Shown piece after piece: positions 23,015 through 34,700 of a stretch of 64,000 nucleotides of DNA. Position numbers and translations under genes: made by a program. The stretch's first letter is position 1; every line of letters starts with the position of its first letter. Source of the stretch: Avena insularis (lineage: Eukaryota; Streptophyta; Magnoliopsida; Poales; Poaceae); NCBI GenBank assembly GCA_023614405.1, contig CM042685.1, forward strand, positions 86,170,684-86,234,683, read 5' to 3'. A model generated the notes under the pieces. The model was not told the origin of the DNA and did no database searches. It saw only the letters and a list, made by a program, of their open reading frames with translations.

Positions 23015-23504
23015 TGTCGTGGTATTGCCGACGAGTACGTCATGGAGGGGTCCTCACAGTGTGTGTTTAGAGACGTGGGGTAAGGCATCTTACCCAGGTT
23101 CAGATCCCACGACGGTGGCGGAATCCTACTCCTGCTATAAATCACTATAATGGAAATACGCAGGGATCAGTTTGATGTGCGCGATATGCGTTGTTCTATG
23201 GCCTAAGGGCTCCTCTAGGTCCGTTTTATATAGTCGCCAGATCCTAGGGTTAGAGGTAAAGTCCTAGCCGGACAGTTTACAAAGTCCTACACAGTTTACA
23301 ACTAGTCTAACGTGTCTTGCAGTCCAAGGCTTTGGTTACGCTGGTGACTCCATGTATCCTTCCCTTATCCGGCATGGGCCTCCCTTCTGGATCCATCTAA
23401 CTGGGTCGCACAGCAGTCCATAGGCCTTGCTACCGACTATGGGCCACCCGGGTTATCCGGATTAGAGACATGCAATGGTGATACCATTTAGCATATCCCC
23501 AACA
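23015..23504 (-). repeat. 5' LTR of Tat-B
   Basis: 490 bp, TGTCGTGG...CCCCAACA in plus orientation, with the minus-strand TATA box TATATAAAA at about 23225-23232 that would drive the genomic RNA. Confidence 0.93.
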
Positions 23505-24945
23505 CTACGGAGGTCTCGGCTCTCCTAGACACGCCCGAGGAGGGGGCTGAGGGTTCCTTGACCCCTGCGCCTTCTACTCCTCCTCCTCTGGTGGTTCCGG
23601 CCAGTGAGGAGGCTGTGGCAAGGGAATCCATGATCCTTGGTGGCCCTCAGGAGGCTGCCCTTTTGTCCGAGGGCGTGACCCAGGTGGTCGAGGTGGCGAT
23701 GAGTTTACACATAGCCCCCGGGCCTCTAGGGGCATGGCCACCGCCGCCCATAGGGGGCGATCCTAACCTTCTCCTGGGCGACCCACAGGTGGCCGTTGTC
23801 TCTGATCCATTAGGTCGTATGCCCCTCGGGCTGACTCCCTCGTCTTCCTAACGCCAAATGGTGGCCCACGAGGAGGCTTCTGACGCCGGGAGGGATGATG
23901 AGCCCCTGGATCTGGTAGCGGTGGATCTGACATATACCTCCTGGGTCAGGCTCCTAGGCCAGCTCGTCACAAATGCTCATGCAGGACTAGACTGGTTCCT
24001 AGTGGCCACCGTTGATGAAGACTATCATCTAGTCCTGGACCGAGAAGCGGTCAGGTTGGAACTGGTGAAGGCCCGCCTTTGCATCAAGGGCGAGGTTCGT
24101 GATGCCACCATGTGTCTAGATAAGATCATTGCGGACGCTGAAGCTCAGGCCTCGAGGGTTCAGGGGCCGCTGGACGCTCGCGAGGGTGGTGTTTCTGATC
24201 GAGAGGCGGCCTTCGCCCAGCACAGGGTGGAGTTCGAGGCCCAGGTTATAGAGGCCCGCACAAAGCTATCGGAAGCCCAGGGGTCCCTCGCCAAAGAGCA
24301 GGGGAGAGTCAGAAGCTTCACAAGGCTCTCCAGTCCGAGGAGAAGGCTCGAGAGGGCTCGCTTCGGGATGTCGAGGACCTCCAACGCAAGGTTGACTCCC
24401 TGCAGGAGGCCGCCCACTTAACATCTCGGGCTCGCGAAGAGGAGGCGCGACTAGGTTGTGAAGCGCTGGAGGCTAACTGTATGTCTTTCTCCGCTTTCGC
24501 CGAATAGGGCGCCGCCGTCCTCCCGCTGCTATGGTTAAAGGACTTTGCTGCACCAGGACTTCGCGCTGGCTGCGAGGTCGAGTCATTCCTAGAGCTTACA
24601 CACAGGGTTCTGAATCCCCTGACTGCGGACGCAGAGGGCATGGATGAGTTCATCTCCTTTGAGTGCAAGGACATGCTAAGTGTTGTCGGGAAGTCCCTCT
24701 TCACCAACCTCTTGCAGCTTTCCCCTGACCTTGATTATTCCCTGGCCAAATGACGTTCGGAGGGCGTGCCAGCCCTCGGAGTATGCGTCACCCCACTCAT
24801 TGACCTACTGGTCAAGATGTTTCCGCCCGTTATGTGCGGCAAGGAGGAGTTGCAGCTTGCTAGCTTAGGCAATGTTGCAGTCGAAGGGGGAGATCTTGAA
24901 GAGGTGAGCTCAGGAGGCACCGCTGGGTGACCTGATTCCCTGCCC
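23505..24945 (+). pseudogene. Antisense accessory gene of Tat-A, coiled-coil and C-terminal part
   Basis: Plus-strand frames: 23558-23851 is Pro/Glu/Val-rich and disordered. 23858-24421 has GLDWFLVATVDEDYHLVLD, then a coiled coil (EAVRLELVKARLCIKGEVR, AQVIEARTKLSEAQGSLAK). A shift near 24310 moves the coil to the next frame (KALQSEEKAREGSLRDVEDL, DSLQEAAHLTSRAREEEAR). This continues past stops at about 24505 and 24752 into a helical C-terminal domain (ESFLELTHRVLNPL, MDEFISFECKDML, PLIDLLVKMFPP, EELQLASLGNVAVEGGDLEE). The architecture equals the C-terminal half of the antisense genes in the other Tat elements. Stops and shifts make it a pseudogene. Confidence 0.65.
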
Positions 24946-25089
24946 GTGTGACGCCTGTTGGGCGTTGTAGAACTTGCCACCTTTATTTCTGCCAATACTT
25001 GTAAGGGTACTTTCCCTGTACTTGTGCTTTAACCGCCTGCTCTTTTAGCATTGTCTTCCTGCCCTCCCGAGGAGTGGTTGTGCTTTTTC

Positions 25090-25640
25090 TCGTAGATCCC
25101 TCGAGGAGGTGATCTACCGCACCTGCATCTGAATCTGCCCCGTAAGTCCCCTGAAGAGGAGACCGTAGGGCACGTACTTCCCCTGTAGGCCTTCCTAGAA
25201 GATGGGTAGCCGCAGGTTCCGCACGTCGCTTGAGGGGTAGTTTCAAGGGTCACCGCTCTAGCTTCTTAGGGAGAAGGTCACTTAGGCTTGTACCTATCCT
25301 GTAAGCCCCTCGAAGTGGTGACCGTAAGCTCTGTACATTCAATTCCATCCCGTTAGTCCCTCAGAGAGATGACCATAAGATGCATACTTTCATTGTATAG
25401 TCCCTCGGAGAGGCAACTGTAGGTTCTGCATGTCGCTTGAGGGGTAGTCTCAAGGGTCGCCGCGCTAGCTTCTCAGGGAGAAGGACACTTATGCTTGTAC
25501 ATGTCTCGTAAGACACTCGAGGAGGTGACCATAGGCTCTATACATTCAAATCCGTCTCGTAAGTCCCTCGGAGAGGTGATCGTAGGACGTGTACTTTCCA
25601 TATATAGTCCCTCGAAGAGGCAAACGTAGGTTCCGCATGG
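25090..25640. repeat. Higher-order tandem repeat in Tat-A
   Basis: Units of about 45-55 bp share CCCTCGRAGAGGTGACCGTAGG. They form a larger period of about 209 bp: GGTTCCGCACGTCGCTTGAG near 25213 recurs near 25423, and its first part again near 25628. The units contain short CCTCG/CGAGG inverted repeats. The array lies between the antisense gene and where pol should be. Confidence 0.8.
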
Positions 25641-26077
25641 TGTATGCTCTTCCTTTGTGTGCCGAATGAGGATTACCAAGCACCGGGACCCATGGGTGAT
25701 GTGACTTATCCTAGAGCTATTCCGCAAGTTTAGAGCTCAATGCCTTAGGTTCCAGCATTGGCTGAAGGTGACTCCGGTGATAGACACCATGCCTAGCCCG
25801 CGTTCACGCAGTGCACAAAAGGAAGTAGCACCATAGAAGAAACGAAGATGGAAACTAGGAAACCATGGGAAAAATACCAGAACACGAGAAATCGTTCTTG
25901 AGTTTCCATATTGTCCAAAAGGAGAGCAGGGGTTAATCATTACTGATGCCACCGTGATCAAGGCTCATGGGTATAACTTGCGGCGGTGCTGGATGTTATC
26001 GGTGCTGGGGATTGGACTCCTTCCTCTGTCTCCGGGTGGAATGCACCTGGCCTTGCGACGTGCACCACCCGGAAGGG
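25641..26077. other. Tat-A tail without recognised feature
   Basis: No coherent reading frame or repeat seen. It ends in AAGGG directly before the Copia-2 LTR. Confidence 0.4.
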
Positions 26078-27872
26078 TGTTGGAGATATGCCCAAGAGGA
26101 AATATTAAAATGGTTATTATCATATCTTTATGTTTATGATAAATGTTTACATCCCATGCTATAATTGTATTCACAGGAAACATTAATACTTATGTGTTTT
26201 GTAAACATAAAAGAGTCCCTAGTAATCCTCTTGTTAAACTAGCTTGTTGATTAATAGATGATCATGGTTTCCTGGTCATGAACATTGGATGTTATTAATA
26301 ACAAGGTCATATCATTAGAAGAATGATGTGATGGACACACTCCTATAGTTAAGCGTAGCATAAGATCAAGTCATTAATAGTTTGTTTGCTATAAGCTTTC
26401 AAATACATAGTAACCTAAATCCTTCGACCATGAGGTCATGTTAATCACCATCACCAGATGGATAGTTTGATGACATCAAACACCACTTCATAACTGGGTG
26501 GTTATCAAGGTGGCATTGAGTATTCTCAAAGTATTTGTTGAGGCACATGGATCAAAAGTGGGACCTCCCGGTGGAATGCCATCCAATTGGCTTGCAAGCA
26601 TGTGACTAGGTTAGAAAGGATGTCATATCACGGAGGTTGAACTAGGTATAGATATACCATTGATCAAACCTCGAGTAAGTAAAGTATCGCAAGACAAATG
26701 GTTCAGTTTGATCACTAAGTCATCATAGAAATATGTGGATCCATAATGGATTTCTAGATTCCTCTGATGGTTATTGATCGGAGAGGTGTCTCGATCATGT
26801 TTTCATAGTACATGAACCATAGGGAGGCACACTTAAGGATTCGATGTTGTTTAGCAGATATGGAATATGAGTTGGAGACCGAATGTTGTTCGAAGTATGG
26901 GATTGGATCCAGGACATCATGAGGAGATCTAGAATGGTCCGGATAATAATTTTCATATAAGGAAAGTCCAATTATGGGGTTTAGAATTTTTTTTGGTGTT
27001 TTCATGGAAGCTTCTAGAAAGTTCTAGAAGGTCCACCACCCCGGAGGTGGGGCACATGGATGCGCCATACCCAAGAGGGGGTGGAGGCATCATGCCCCAG
27101 GTCAAGTCGGCCATGACTAGGAAGTGGGAATCAAACTCTAGTTTGAATAGTCAAACTCTAGTTTGAAAAGTCAAATCCCAATTTGAAAAGTCAAAGTCCT
27201 AGTGGAGGGAGGAAAGGAAACCTAGAAGGTAGATGTTTCCCTGTCCCTCCCCAAGCCGCCGGCCAAGAGGAAGTTGGGGGAGGACTTGGCCTCCCCTTGC
27301 CGCCTCTCCCCCCTATATAAGGAGGGGTAGGGCGCCCCTACAGCTCACCCCAAAAACCATAGGTCGCCGCCTCTTGATCACAAGCCGCCAGCGCCCTAGC
27401 TCTCCAATTCGCCGACATACCTCTTCTCGGCGCCTAAACCCTAGCCGTTGAGGCCCTCTCTTTCCTCCACCATACCTGCTTCGGCTTAGGCAAAGCCCTG
27501 CAGGATCTACTCCTCCACCTCCACCACCACACCGTCGTGCTGCTGGAATCATGAGGAGATCTACAACCTCCGCTGCCTGCTGGAAAAAGGGAGAGGAAGG
27601 TCTTCATCGAGTACCGAACGGGTGACCGACTGCGTAAGCACTGCCGGAACATGGCACCAGAAGGATTGTCTAAACGATCTTGAGATCGGAAAGTGATTGA
27701 CTACATCAACCACGAGAATCTGATCTCGTTAAACTCTTTGGATCTACGAGGGTAAGTTCTCTATAATCTCGATGCACCGATATCGTAGATTATACCTTGG
27801 CTTTGCCATAGATTGGATCTTGGTTTCATGTGTTCATGCGATAGAATTTTTTTGTTTTCCATGCTACAAACA
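26078..27872 (+). repeat. 5' LTR of Copia-2
   Basis: About 1795 bp, from TGTTGGAG to about CTACAAACA. The right end is placed by comparison with the primer binding site 7 bases later, so it may be off by a few bases. Confidence 0.85.
27313..27320 (+). promoter_or_regulatory. TATA box in the Copia-2 5' LTR
   Basis: CTATATAAGGAGGGG, about 1.24 kb into the LTR, in the position of the promoter of Triticeae Copia LTRs. Confidence 0.7.
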
Positions 27873-27879
27873 TCAGCAG

Positions 27880-27892
27880 TGGTATTAGAGCC
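27880..27892 (+). promoter_or_regulatory. Primer binding site of Copia-2 (initiator-Met tRNA type)
   Basis: TGGTATTAGAGCC, one change from the consensus TGGTATCAGAGCC. Confidence 0.88.
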
Positions 27893-28800
27893 GACTCTAT
27901 GCGTAAATCTGTTGCATGAGTAGAACACAATGGTTTTGTGGGCGTTGATTCTTTTGTTGTTGCTTGCTTTTTGTGTACTTTGCATCTTCTTGGATGGTGG
28001 GATGAAGCGGCCAGGTCTAACCTTACATGTCATTGTACATGAGACTTTCTCCATGCTCAACATGCAACTTGCATTGTACAAGTGGCTTTGTGGGTGTCTG
28101 TCTCTCCCACCATAGTGAAGATTCAATTTACAACAGGCACTTAACAATACTTGTATCAATGTTGTGGTTCATGTTCGTAAGTTAGAACGGTTCTAACTTG
28201 TTTTTGTAGGGATTATGTTGTGATGTGATATGGCCATGATTGTGATTATATATGATGTATGCAATGATCCTTATTGTAAGTTGGCAACCAGCAGGAGCCT
28301 TATGGTTGTCTTTAAAGCCCCAGCAACGTAAAACATGCAAAGAAAATTAGAGGCATCTAACTTGTTTTTCCAGGGCTTATGTTGTGATGTGATATGGCCA
28401 TGATTGTGATTATATATGATGTATGCAATGATCCTTATTGAAAGTTGGCAACCAGCAGGAGCCTTATGGTTGTCTTTAAATTTCATTTAAGACATGTGTG
28501 TCTATTCATGAAAGTAGTTGTAATAGTTGTTGTTGATGGAGGAAAACCGTCAAGCAGCGCCATTGACCTTGATGATACGCCGGTGATGATGGATATTATG
28601 TTAGTGCTTTGGATATGGAGATCAAAGGCACAAGAATAAAGGCCATATCATATCACATATTATGAATTACATGTGATGTTAATCCTTTTTATGCATCTTG
28701 TATTGCTTAGATTGCGACGGTACCATTATAAGATGATCCCTCTCACTAAATATCAAGTAATGAAGTGTTCGTCCTTAGTAAGAACCATTTCTAAGACTCA
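27893..28800 (+). other. Copia-2 leader, with an internal 164-bp direct duplication
   Basis: No intact frame. A segment with GATGTGATATGGCCATGATTG and GGCAACCAGCAGGAGCC occurs at 28195-28313 and again at 28359-28480, period 164 bp. The leader is interrupted at 28800 by the solo LTR. Confidence 0.8.
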
Positions 28801-31800
28801 TGTAAGATCCCTCCTTTATAAAGGAAAAGGATCCCTGTGATTGCAATGCTAGTCCCTGGATCATTGCTAGCATCCATAGTTTAAGATGAAGTACACAGAT
28901 ACAAAGGTCATTTATTACATCCATTCCAGAGATAAACATAGTCTTTACAACTCCAAGGCCATAGACCTAATACAAGAGTTTGAATAATTAAATAAATAAA
29001 AGTATTCATCTTCATGTGCCACAGGCAAACATGTTGAGTGTAGACTCATGACACCTAATCCTCATCGGAGTAACCTGCAACATCACAAGTTACAGCCACA
29101 GTGGGTCAATAATTTGGAATAGTATTGGCAAGTGATACCTTAGTAAATTTTAAGTGGACTAAATACTATATGCAATTTGGCTAAGTGTAGCTTGGCTTGC
29201 TTTGCTCAAAATAGGTTTTTCCTATTAGTTGAAATCACTAAGTTTTTCTTTATCAAAACGTTTTCCCAAGGAACCACCAATAGACATTGAGGTCCTTCAC
29301 CCTTGTTCACCCACAAATTTTTACTTAGAAATTGGGATGAGGAGATTCATTCATAGCTTCCATGTCTTGATGCTCAAGTTGTCCATTGCCATGGACTTGG
29401 CTAAGTACTTAGATTTTTCCATCTGCAGAGGTTGTGCACTTTCCCCACCAGACTTGGTTTCACCAAGACAGGACCTTTCAGAAGCCTTTCCTTAGACCAA
29501 ATGGACGCGCTCCAACCTATCATTCCCAATACCACCAACTGTCCAAATGGCTAAGTTCTAGCAACCTATATGGTCCAGGCAGAGCCCATATTGCCAAGTG
29601 GCTGCACTAGAAGCTTCTTAACACTTGGCCTCTAAAATCTCTTTGTTCCTGGGTGGCTTACCACAAGTGAGATATACAACGTAAACCATAAAAATGGGCC
29701 TTGTGTAACCACTCAACATAAACCAAACCTTCCATTCCACCCAGGTGTTTCATTAACTTAGTTGTTTTATTAGGTAAAACACAAGTCCTAATACTTAGAA
29801 ATATTTTCATCATAGCATGTATATTTTCACCAACCCTTGTTTGCTACTAGCTAGGCTAAGCATGGCATAGATAGTAACTTAACTTAGAAATTCCTTAGCA
29901 ATTCTACAACTACTAGGATTTCCCATCATGGCATATAAGCAAAATATAGCATGCAAGTCTAACAAAATATTTCTAATGCTTAGTAGAAAACATAGGATAA
30001 ATTATTCATGAAGTACCACTTGCCTTGGTAGTTGGGAGAGTAGCACTCCTCACAATCACTAGCACCAAAATCTACACAAAGATTGGTAGCAACAAATTAC
30101 ACACAAAACATATGCAAACAAAAATATATGCATGCATGCAAAATGCTAAGTGATGATTTTTAAAACTCAACCAAGCAAGTGCATAGTAATGAATCCTAAA
30201 CAAGTCAAAAACTTGCCAAACAATATTTATTTAACCCTTAAAACAATTTCTAAACAATTCATATAATCAAATAAGCCCTACACATGTTTCTGCAAATAAA
30301 TCCTTTTTAACAGAAGCAAAACTTTAAACACATTGCATATTCTGAAAGAGCTTGCTCTCCTGATTCCAACGGCATAAAATTTGTCAAATTCTAACGTGGG
30401 GATCAAAAGTTATAGCCAAATCAAATTTGAACATAAATCAGATTCAAAATCCAGTTTTAAATCTAACCCTAGCCACGCGTCACGCTCTGATTGGCACGTA
30501 CCGTTTCGCATCGGATCACGCTTCTGAGCCGCTAGATCTAACTTAATCGCGCGGCTCATATCTAATCTTACCGCTTCGCTCGGGTTCTATCCTATCCGCA
30601 CGATCTGGATCTAACGATCCTGAGTAGCCTGACCATCTAGTGGCGGTGCTAGTGGCGGCGACAGGAGGCGGCGCCTCTTTCAGTGGCGGAGCTGGCGTTC
30701 TAGGTTGCGCGGGAGAGGGAGAAGGGGTTTACCGGAATCACAGAGAGCTGCTGATGCTCAAGGTGGCGGTGGTTCGGCAAGGGGCGCTCTAGGGTGGCCG
30801 TGGGATCTCGTCGGAGTTGCGGGCGGCGTTGGGTTGGAGTGGACGGCGACGTTGGCGACGTTCCTGGTCTCCCTAGCACAAACCAATGGCATCAGATGAT
30901 GCACAAGACAGTGGCGAGCCTAGTCGTATGCGAGAGAGGTCAAGGGGTGCTCAGTGCTTACCGCAATTGATCGCCGGAGTTGAGCGGCGGCTCGGTTGCT
31001 TGCAGAGACGAACGAGGACGGCGTCCTGGGTCACGAGCAGGCAAGCGAATGGTGTCAGAAGGTGCACGAGATCATGATGGACACACTCGTTTGAATCAGA
31101 GGCACAGGGGCGGTCAGGACTCACCGGAATTTGCTGCCGGAGATGCTCAGTACCGCGGTGGCGCAAGTTCGATTGTGGACAGCCTAGCGGCGCTCTGCGG
31201 TTGGTGAGTGAGGGGAATGGAGTGGAGTGGGGAGGGGATCTTATAGCCGGAGCAGGGGCGGAGATTACGCATGCATTCATCGCCTATTAAGAGGATTAAA
31301 ATCGCGGCAGAGGCGGGGAAGAAATGGGCGGCGACGGCGTTCGTGCGCGAGATTTGGGGAAGAAGGAGTCGACGTGGAGAGGGCCCAGTTGTCTGCGAGA
31401 GAAACCGAGTGGGGGTGGGGTCCTGGCGTCAGTCTCTCAGGTCGCTCATGATGCGAAGGAGAGAGGGGGAACCCGGGTGGGCTAAATGGGCTGCTTCTGT
31501 TGATGGGCTCAAACCCTGGCGCTGGCCTTTTTCCTTTTCTTTATTCCTTTTCTATTTCTGATTTAATTTTCTGGCATGAAATTCAAATGATTTCAAACTC
31601 TATTTGAATTCAAATCTTTTCAGGATTTTTGCAGTGTGCAATAGTCATAAATCTGGGCATAAAACCAAGTGGTCACTTTGAATTGGTTTGGTCATTTGAA
31701 ATAAAATAGAATAAACAGTGACATAGCACTTGTTTGATATTGGTTTTGAAATTGGTTTTCAAATTGTATTTGCTTTGAAATTTTTGGTTTAAACCTTAGA

Positions 31801-32020
31801 AATCTAGCAAAACAATCCTGAGAGCAATAAGACACATAGTTTGGTTTCATGAACAACAATCTCTCATAGAAGAGTAGCATTTGTTTCAAATGCTGATCAC
31901 ATAAAATAATGAGCTCATATGCTCCTGTTTTTGAATGGTTTTGTTGGAAATGAATTCTATATGATCATGGATGCATGGATGATATGCATAAGTTTGAAAC
32001 ATGATTTTAGGGATGTTACA
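28801..32020. repeat. 3.2 kb solo LTR-like insertion (Tekay-type?)
   Basis: Begins TGTAAGATCCCT and ends AGGGATGTTACA, an 11/12 inverted match with TG...CA ends. It is flanked by ACTCA (28796-28800) and ACTCG (32021-32025), a 4/5 target duplication. The host text of Copia-2 reads on across the join. There is no pol frame inside and no internal direct repeat seen, so it is a solo LTR or a non-autonomous element. LTRs of 3 kb with TGTAA...TTACA ends are known in Tekay/Del chromoviruses. The part 30470-31500 is GC-rich and yields spurious frames. Confidence 0.75.
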
Positions 32021-34700
32021 ACTCGTCGTTTCGAAACATCACGTGATGATCGGGTGTGATAGATTCTACCTATGCATACAACATGTGCAAGCCATATTTG
32101 CACATGCGGATACTAAGGTTAACCTTAGTGAGCCTAGCATGTACATACATGGTCTCAGAACACGGAATACCGAAAGGTAAAGCATGAGTCATATGGATGA
32201 TATGATGAACATGTTGATTGTTCGCATTTGAAGCTACATCATCTCTCGTGATGATCGGACTTGGTGTAGTGGATTTGGTTCGTGTAATCACCAAAACGAC
32301 TAGAGGGATGTTGTTTTGAGTGGGATTTAAAAATAATATGAGTAAAAGTTGAACTCAATTTATCATAAATTACATCAAAGTGAATTTGCATAATTGTTGT
32401 AGTTATTGGAATCCGTTCACCACCTTACGCTTAGTTATAATTGAGATAATACAACTATAGAATTCTGGATAGTTACTTTACAAACTAGCATATTGTTTTG
32501 AGTGTCAATCTAAAGTTAAAAGGTCCTATTGCAAACTTTCAGCAAGCTCTGTTTACTCCTTAATGTTTGATAATAAGTATTAAATCAAGAGTAACAATTC
32601 TAGTGTTAGTATCTAAGTATCGTGTTTGCCTCCATGATTCTTGATATTCAAAAGATTGTTTTAATATCAAGGTTATATAGGAGCTAAAAGAATTGTTTCA
32701 GGAACCATCATGTGTGGAATATATTGCGATATCTGAAACAATGTTTTGGTTGCAACATGATAGAGTATAATATGGCAAAATTTATGTTCTCATATTTTAT
32801 GAGAATTTGCAAAAGGTTGGAGACGCTAGTCGTCCTAATCCTCCAAAAGGTTTTGGAGAGCAACATTATACTCGCGATTCACCGTTATAAGATAAATTAT
32901 CTTGATCATGAAAATTTCCATGATAAGGATGAATACAAGATATAGGTAAAATGTTTACTACACTAAAAGATTACTAAAGAATGGAATTCGAAATAGACGC
33001 CAAACATTTGTCGATGGTGATGTACTTCAAAGTGCAAGTCCAAAGATATTAGTATTTGACTATACACACTTTGGATTATGTGTCATCTGTATGGCGCCAC
33101 TTTTGATGTTGATAGGTTCTTTTAAAAGAAAATGAAATGTTGAAAGAGAATCTCAGAAATATTTGGCAAGAAAAGGAAAATTGGAAATTTACCAACTTAG
33201 GTATATAAATGATATACATGTTATGGTTGTATTCTTTGCTTGTTAAACAATGTGGTTCCTGGGTATTAGATACCGAATTTGTTGGTATGAATTGCCATAC
33301 GAAACAACACAATTCATGAACTACAATGGAGTAAGTAACTAGCAAGAGAATATGTGATGATGATCATCAAAAAAAAGTGTTGTTGTGTTTTTGTTGACAT
33401 CAATGTTTGCCTTCAAGATTTTTTTTAATCAGATATTATGAGAACAAAAGGTTGTTCAAATAGATTGATGATATACAAGTCTAGTTGGAGAAATCACATC
33501 CATAAAACTAATGCTAAAAATGTCAAAAGAAAAATAATTGAAATATCACTTATGAAGTGACATCACCGTTTAATTATATTGGAAAGAAAACTTGAAGAAA
33601 CTCCGTATTAATGGAATTTTGGAGTCTTTTGATTTTGATCAAATGACGCTTGTCTGACTTTCCTAGAGATAATTGAAACTTTGTACAAGGCCTAAGAAGA
33701 ACAAACTACTAACTTATTGGAATTTATATATATTGATGTAAGTAGCCCATTATGTGAAGTGATGAGCGATGGATTTCAACTTCATATGCTTTCTCCGAAA
33801 ATTTGTGTGAATATATACGTATATTTACATAATGAGGAAGAAGTATGAAACATTTGAAAATGTTTAAAGACTTTCAAGATGAAGTGGAAAATCATTGTAT
33901 CAAGAAAATAAAGAGTTTATGATTGGATCTTATAGGAATATATTTGAGTTACAAGTTTAGAAAAACACCCAAGATTTGAGGAATCGTTCCATGGATTTAC
34001 ATTTCCCGAAACACCTTACGAGTATGGAGTGTTCGGGATATGTAATAAAACCTTGTTTGACATGGTAAGATCAAAGGTGCCATTTATAAAACTTGCCATT
34101 ATATTTTTAAAGATTAAAGCTTTAGAGACTACCGCTTTTACACTGAAAAGATCTTCATCATGATCCATCGAAATGATACCATATAATTTATGGTTTGGGG
34201 TAAAACCCAAGTTGTCCTTTCTTAAAACATTAGTATGCTAGGCATAAGTAAAATGTTTACAACCAAAGTCGGATGAGCAGGTCTTTGTATGTTATTTCGA
34301 ATAACTGTTGGGTGTTCTTCCATAACAACAAAGACAAAAGTGTTTGTCTCTTAGAACGTCAAGTTTCTTTAGAAGGAAATTTTTCGTGAAAGCTAAGTGG
34401 TAGGACAATAGAACTTTGATAAGGTTATTGATCCTTAGCTAATATGTGCTAAGTTGCGCAGCACCGGAAATTGTCCCGGAGGAATCAATAATGCTCATGG
34501 CTAACGTTCCTCAAAGGTTGTGGTCACGGATGTCTAAGTTCCTATTGAACCAAGTAGGTCGGGTAAACAATCAAATACCAAGATATGAGAGTTAAATCAT
34601 TATTGTTTGACAATGATGAACTGATTACATGAAAAGAAGCGATGATCGGCCCTAAATCCGTTAAATGGCTTGAAGCCATAAAATCCGTGATAGTTCCATA
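32021..34700 (+). pseudogene. Decayed Copia-2 gag and integrase region
   Basis: AT-rich sequence with no frame longer than about 90 codons. Around 34005-34030 the plus strand still reads a TPYE-like word that ends the Copia integrase. Position between leader and RT implies gag, protease and integrase, but the sequence is too decayed to place domains. Confidence 0.5.

Larger units (their letters stand above)
10650..23504 (-). mobile_element. Tat-B: full-length Tat-lineage Ty3/Gypsy element, minus strand, with antisense gene
   Basis: LTRs of 474 bp (10650-11123) and 490 bp (23015-23504) start TGTCRTGGTATT and end ATCCCCAACA. Target duplication CTTCG/CTACG (4 of 5). On the minus strand the order is PBS, Gag-like module, coiled linker, Gag, zinc motif, protease, RT, RNase H, archaeal-type RNase H, integrase: the Ty3/Gypsy order with the extra RNase H of the Tat group. 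A spliced gene on plus (11678-15213) lies between the integrase end and the 3' LTR. Length 12.9 kb. Family name not assigned. Confidence 0.93.
23505..26077 (-). mobile_element. Tat-A: right fragment
   Basis: Continuation of 9339-10649 after the Tat-B insertion. It holds the coiled-coil half of the antisense gene and a complex tandem array, and is cut at 26078 by the LTR of Copia-2 before any pol region appears. Confidence 0.6.

Noticed and set aside
25090..25640. Regular short repeats that could suggest a CRISPR-like array
   Set aside because: Repeats are degenerate, nested in a 209-bp period, spacers are themselves repeated, and the DNA is a plant nuclear retroelement.
27761..28159. 132-codon minus-strand frame in the Copia-2 LTR/leader
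   Set aside because: Crosses the LTR end and primer binding site on the wrong strand, with no recognisable domain.
30705..31561. Several GC-rich open frames on both strands within the solo LTR
   Set aside because: Overlapping frames from high GC content, no domain, and the whole block has LTR ends and a target duplication.
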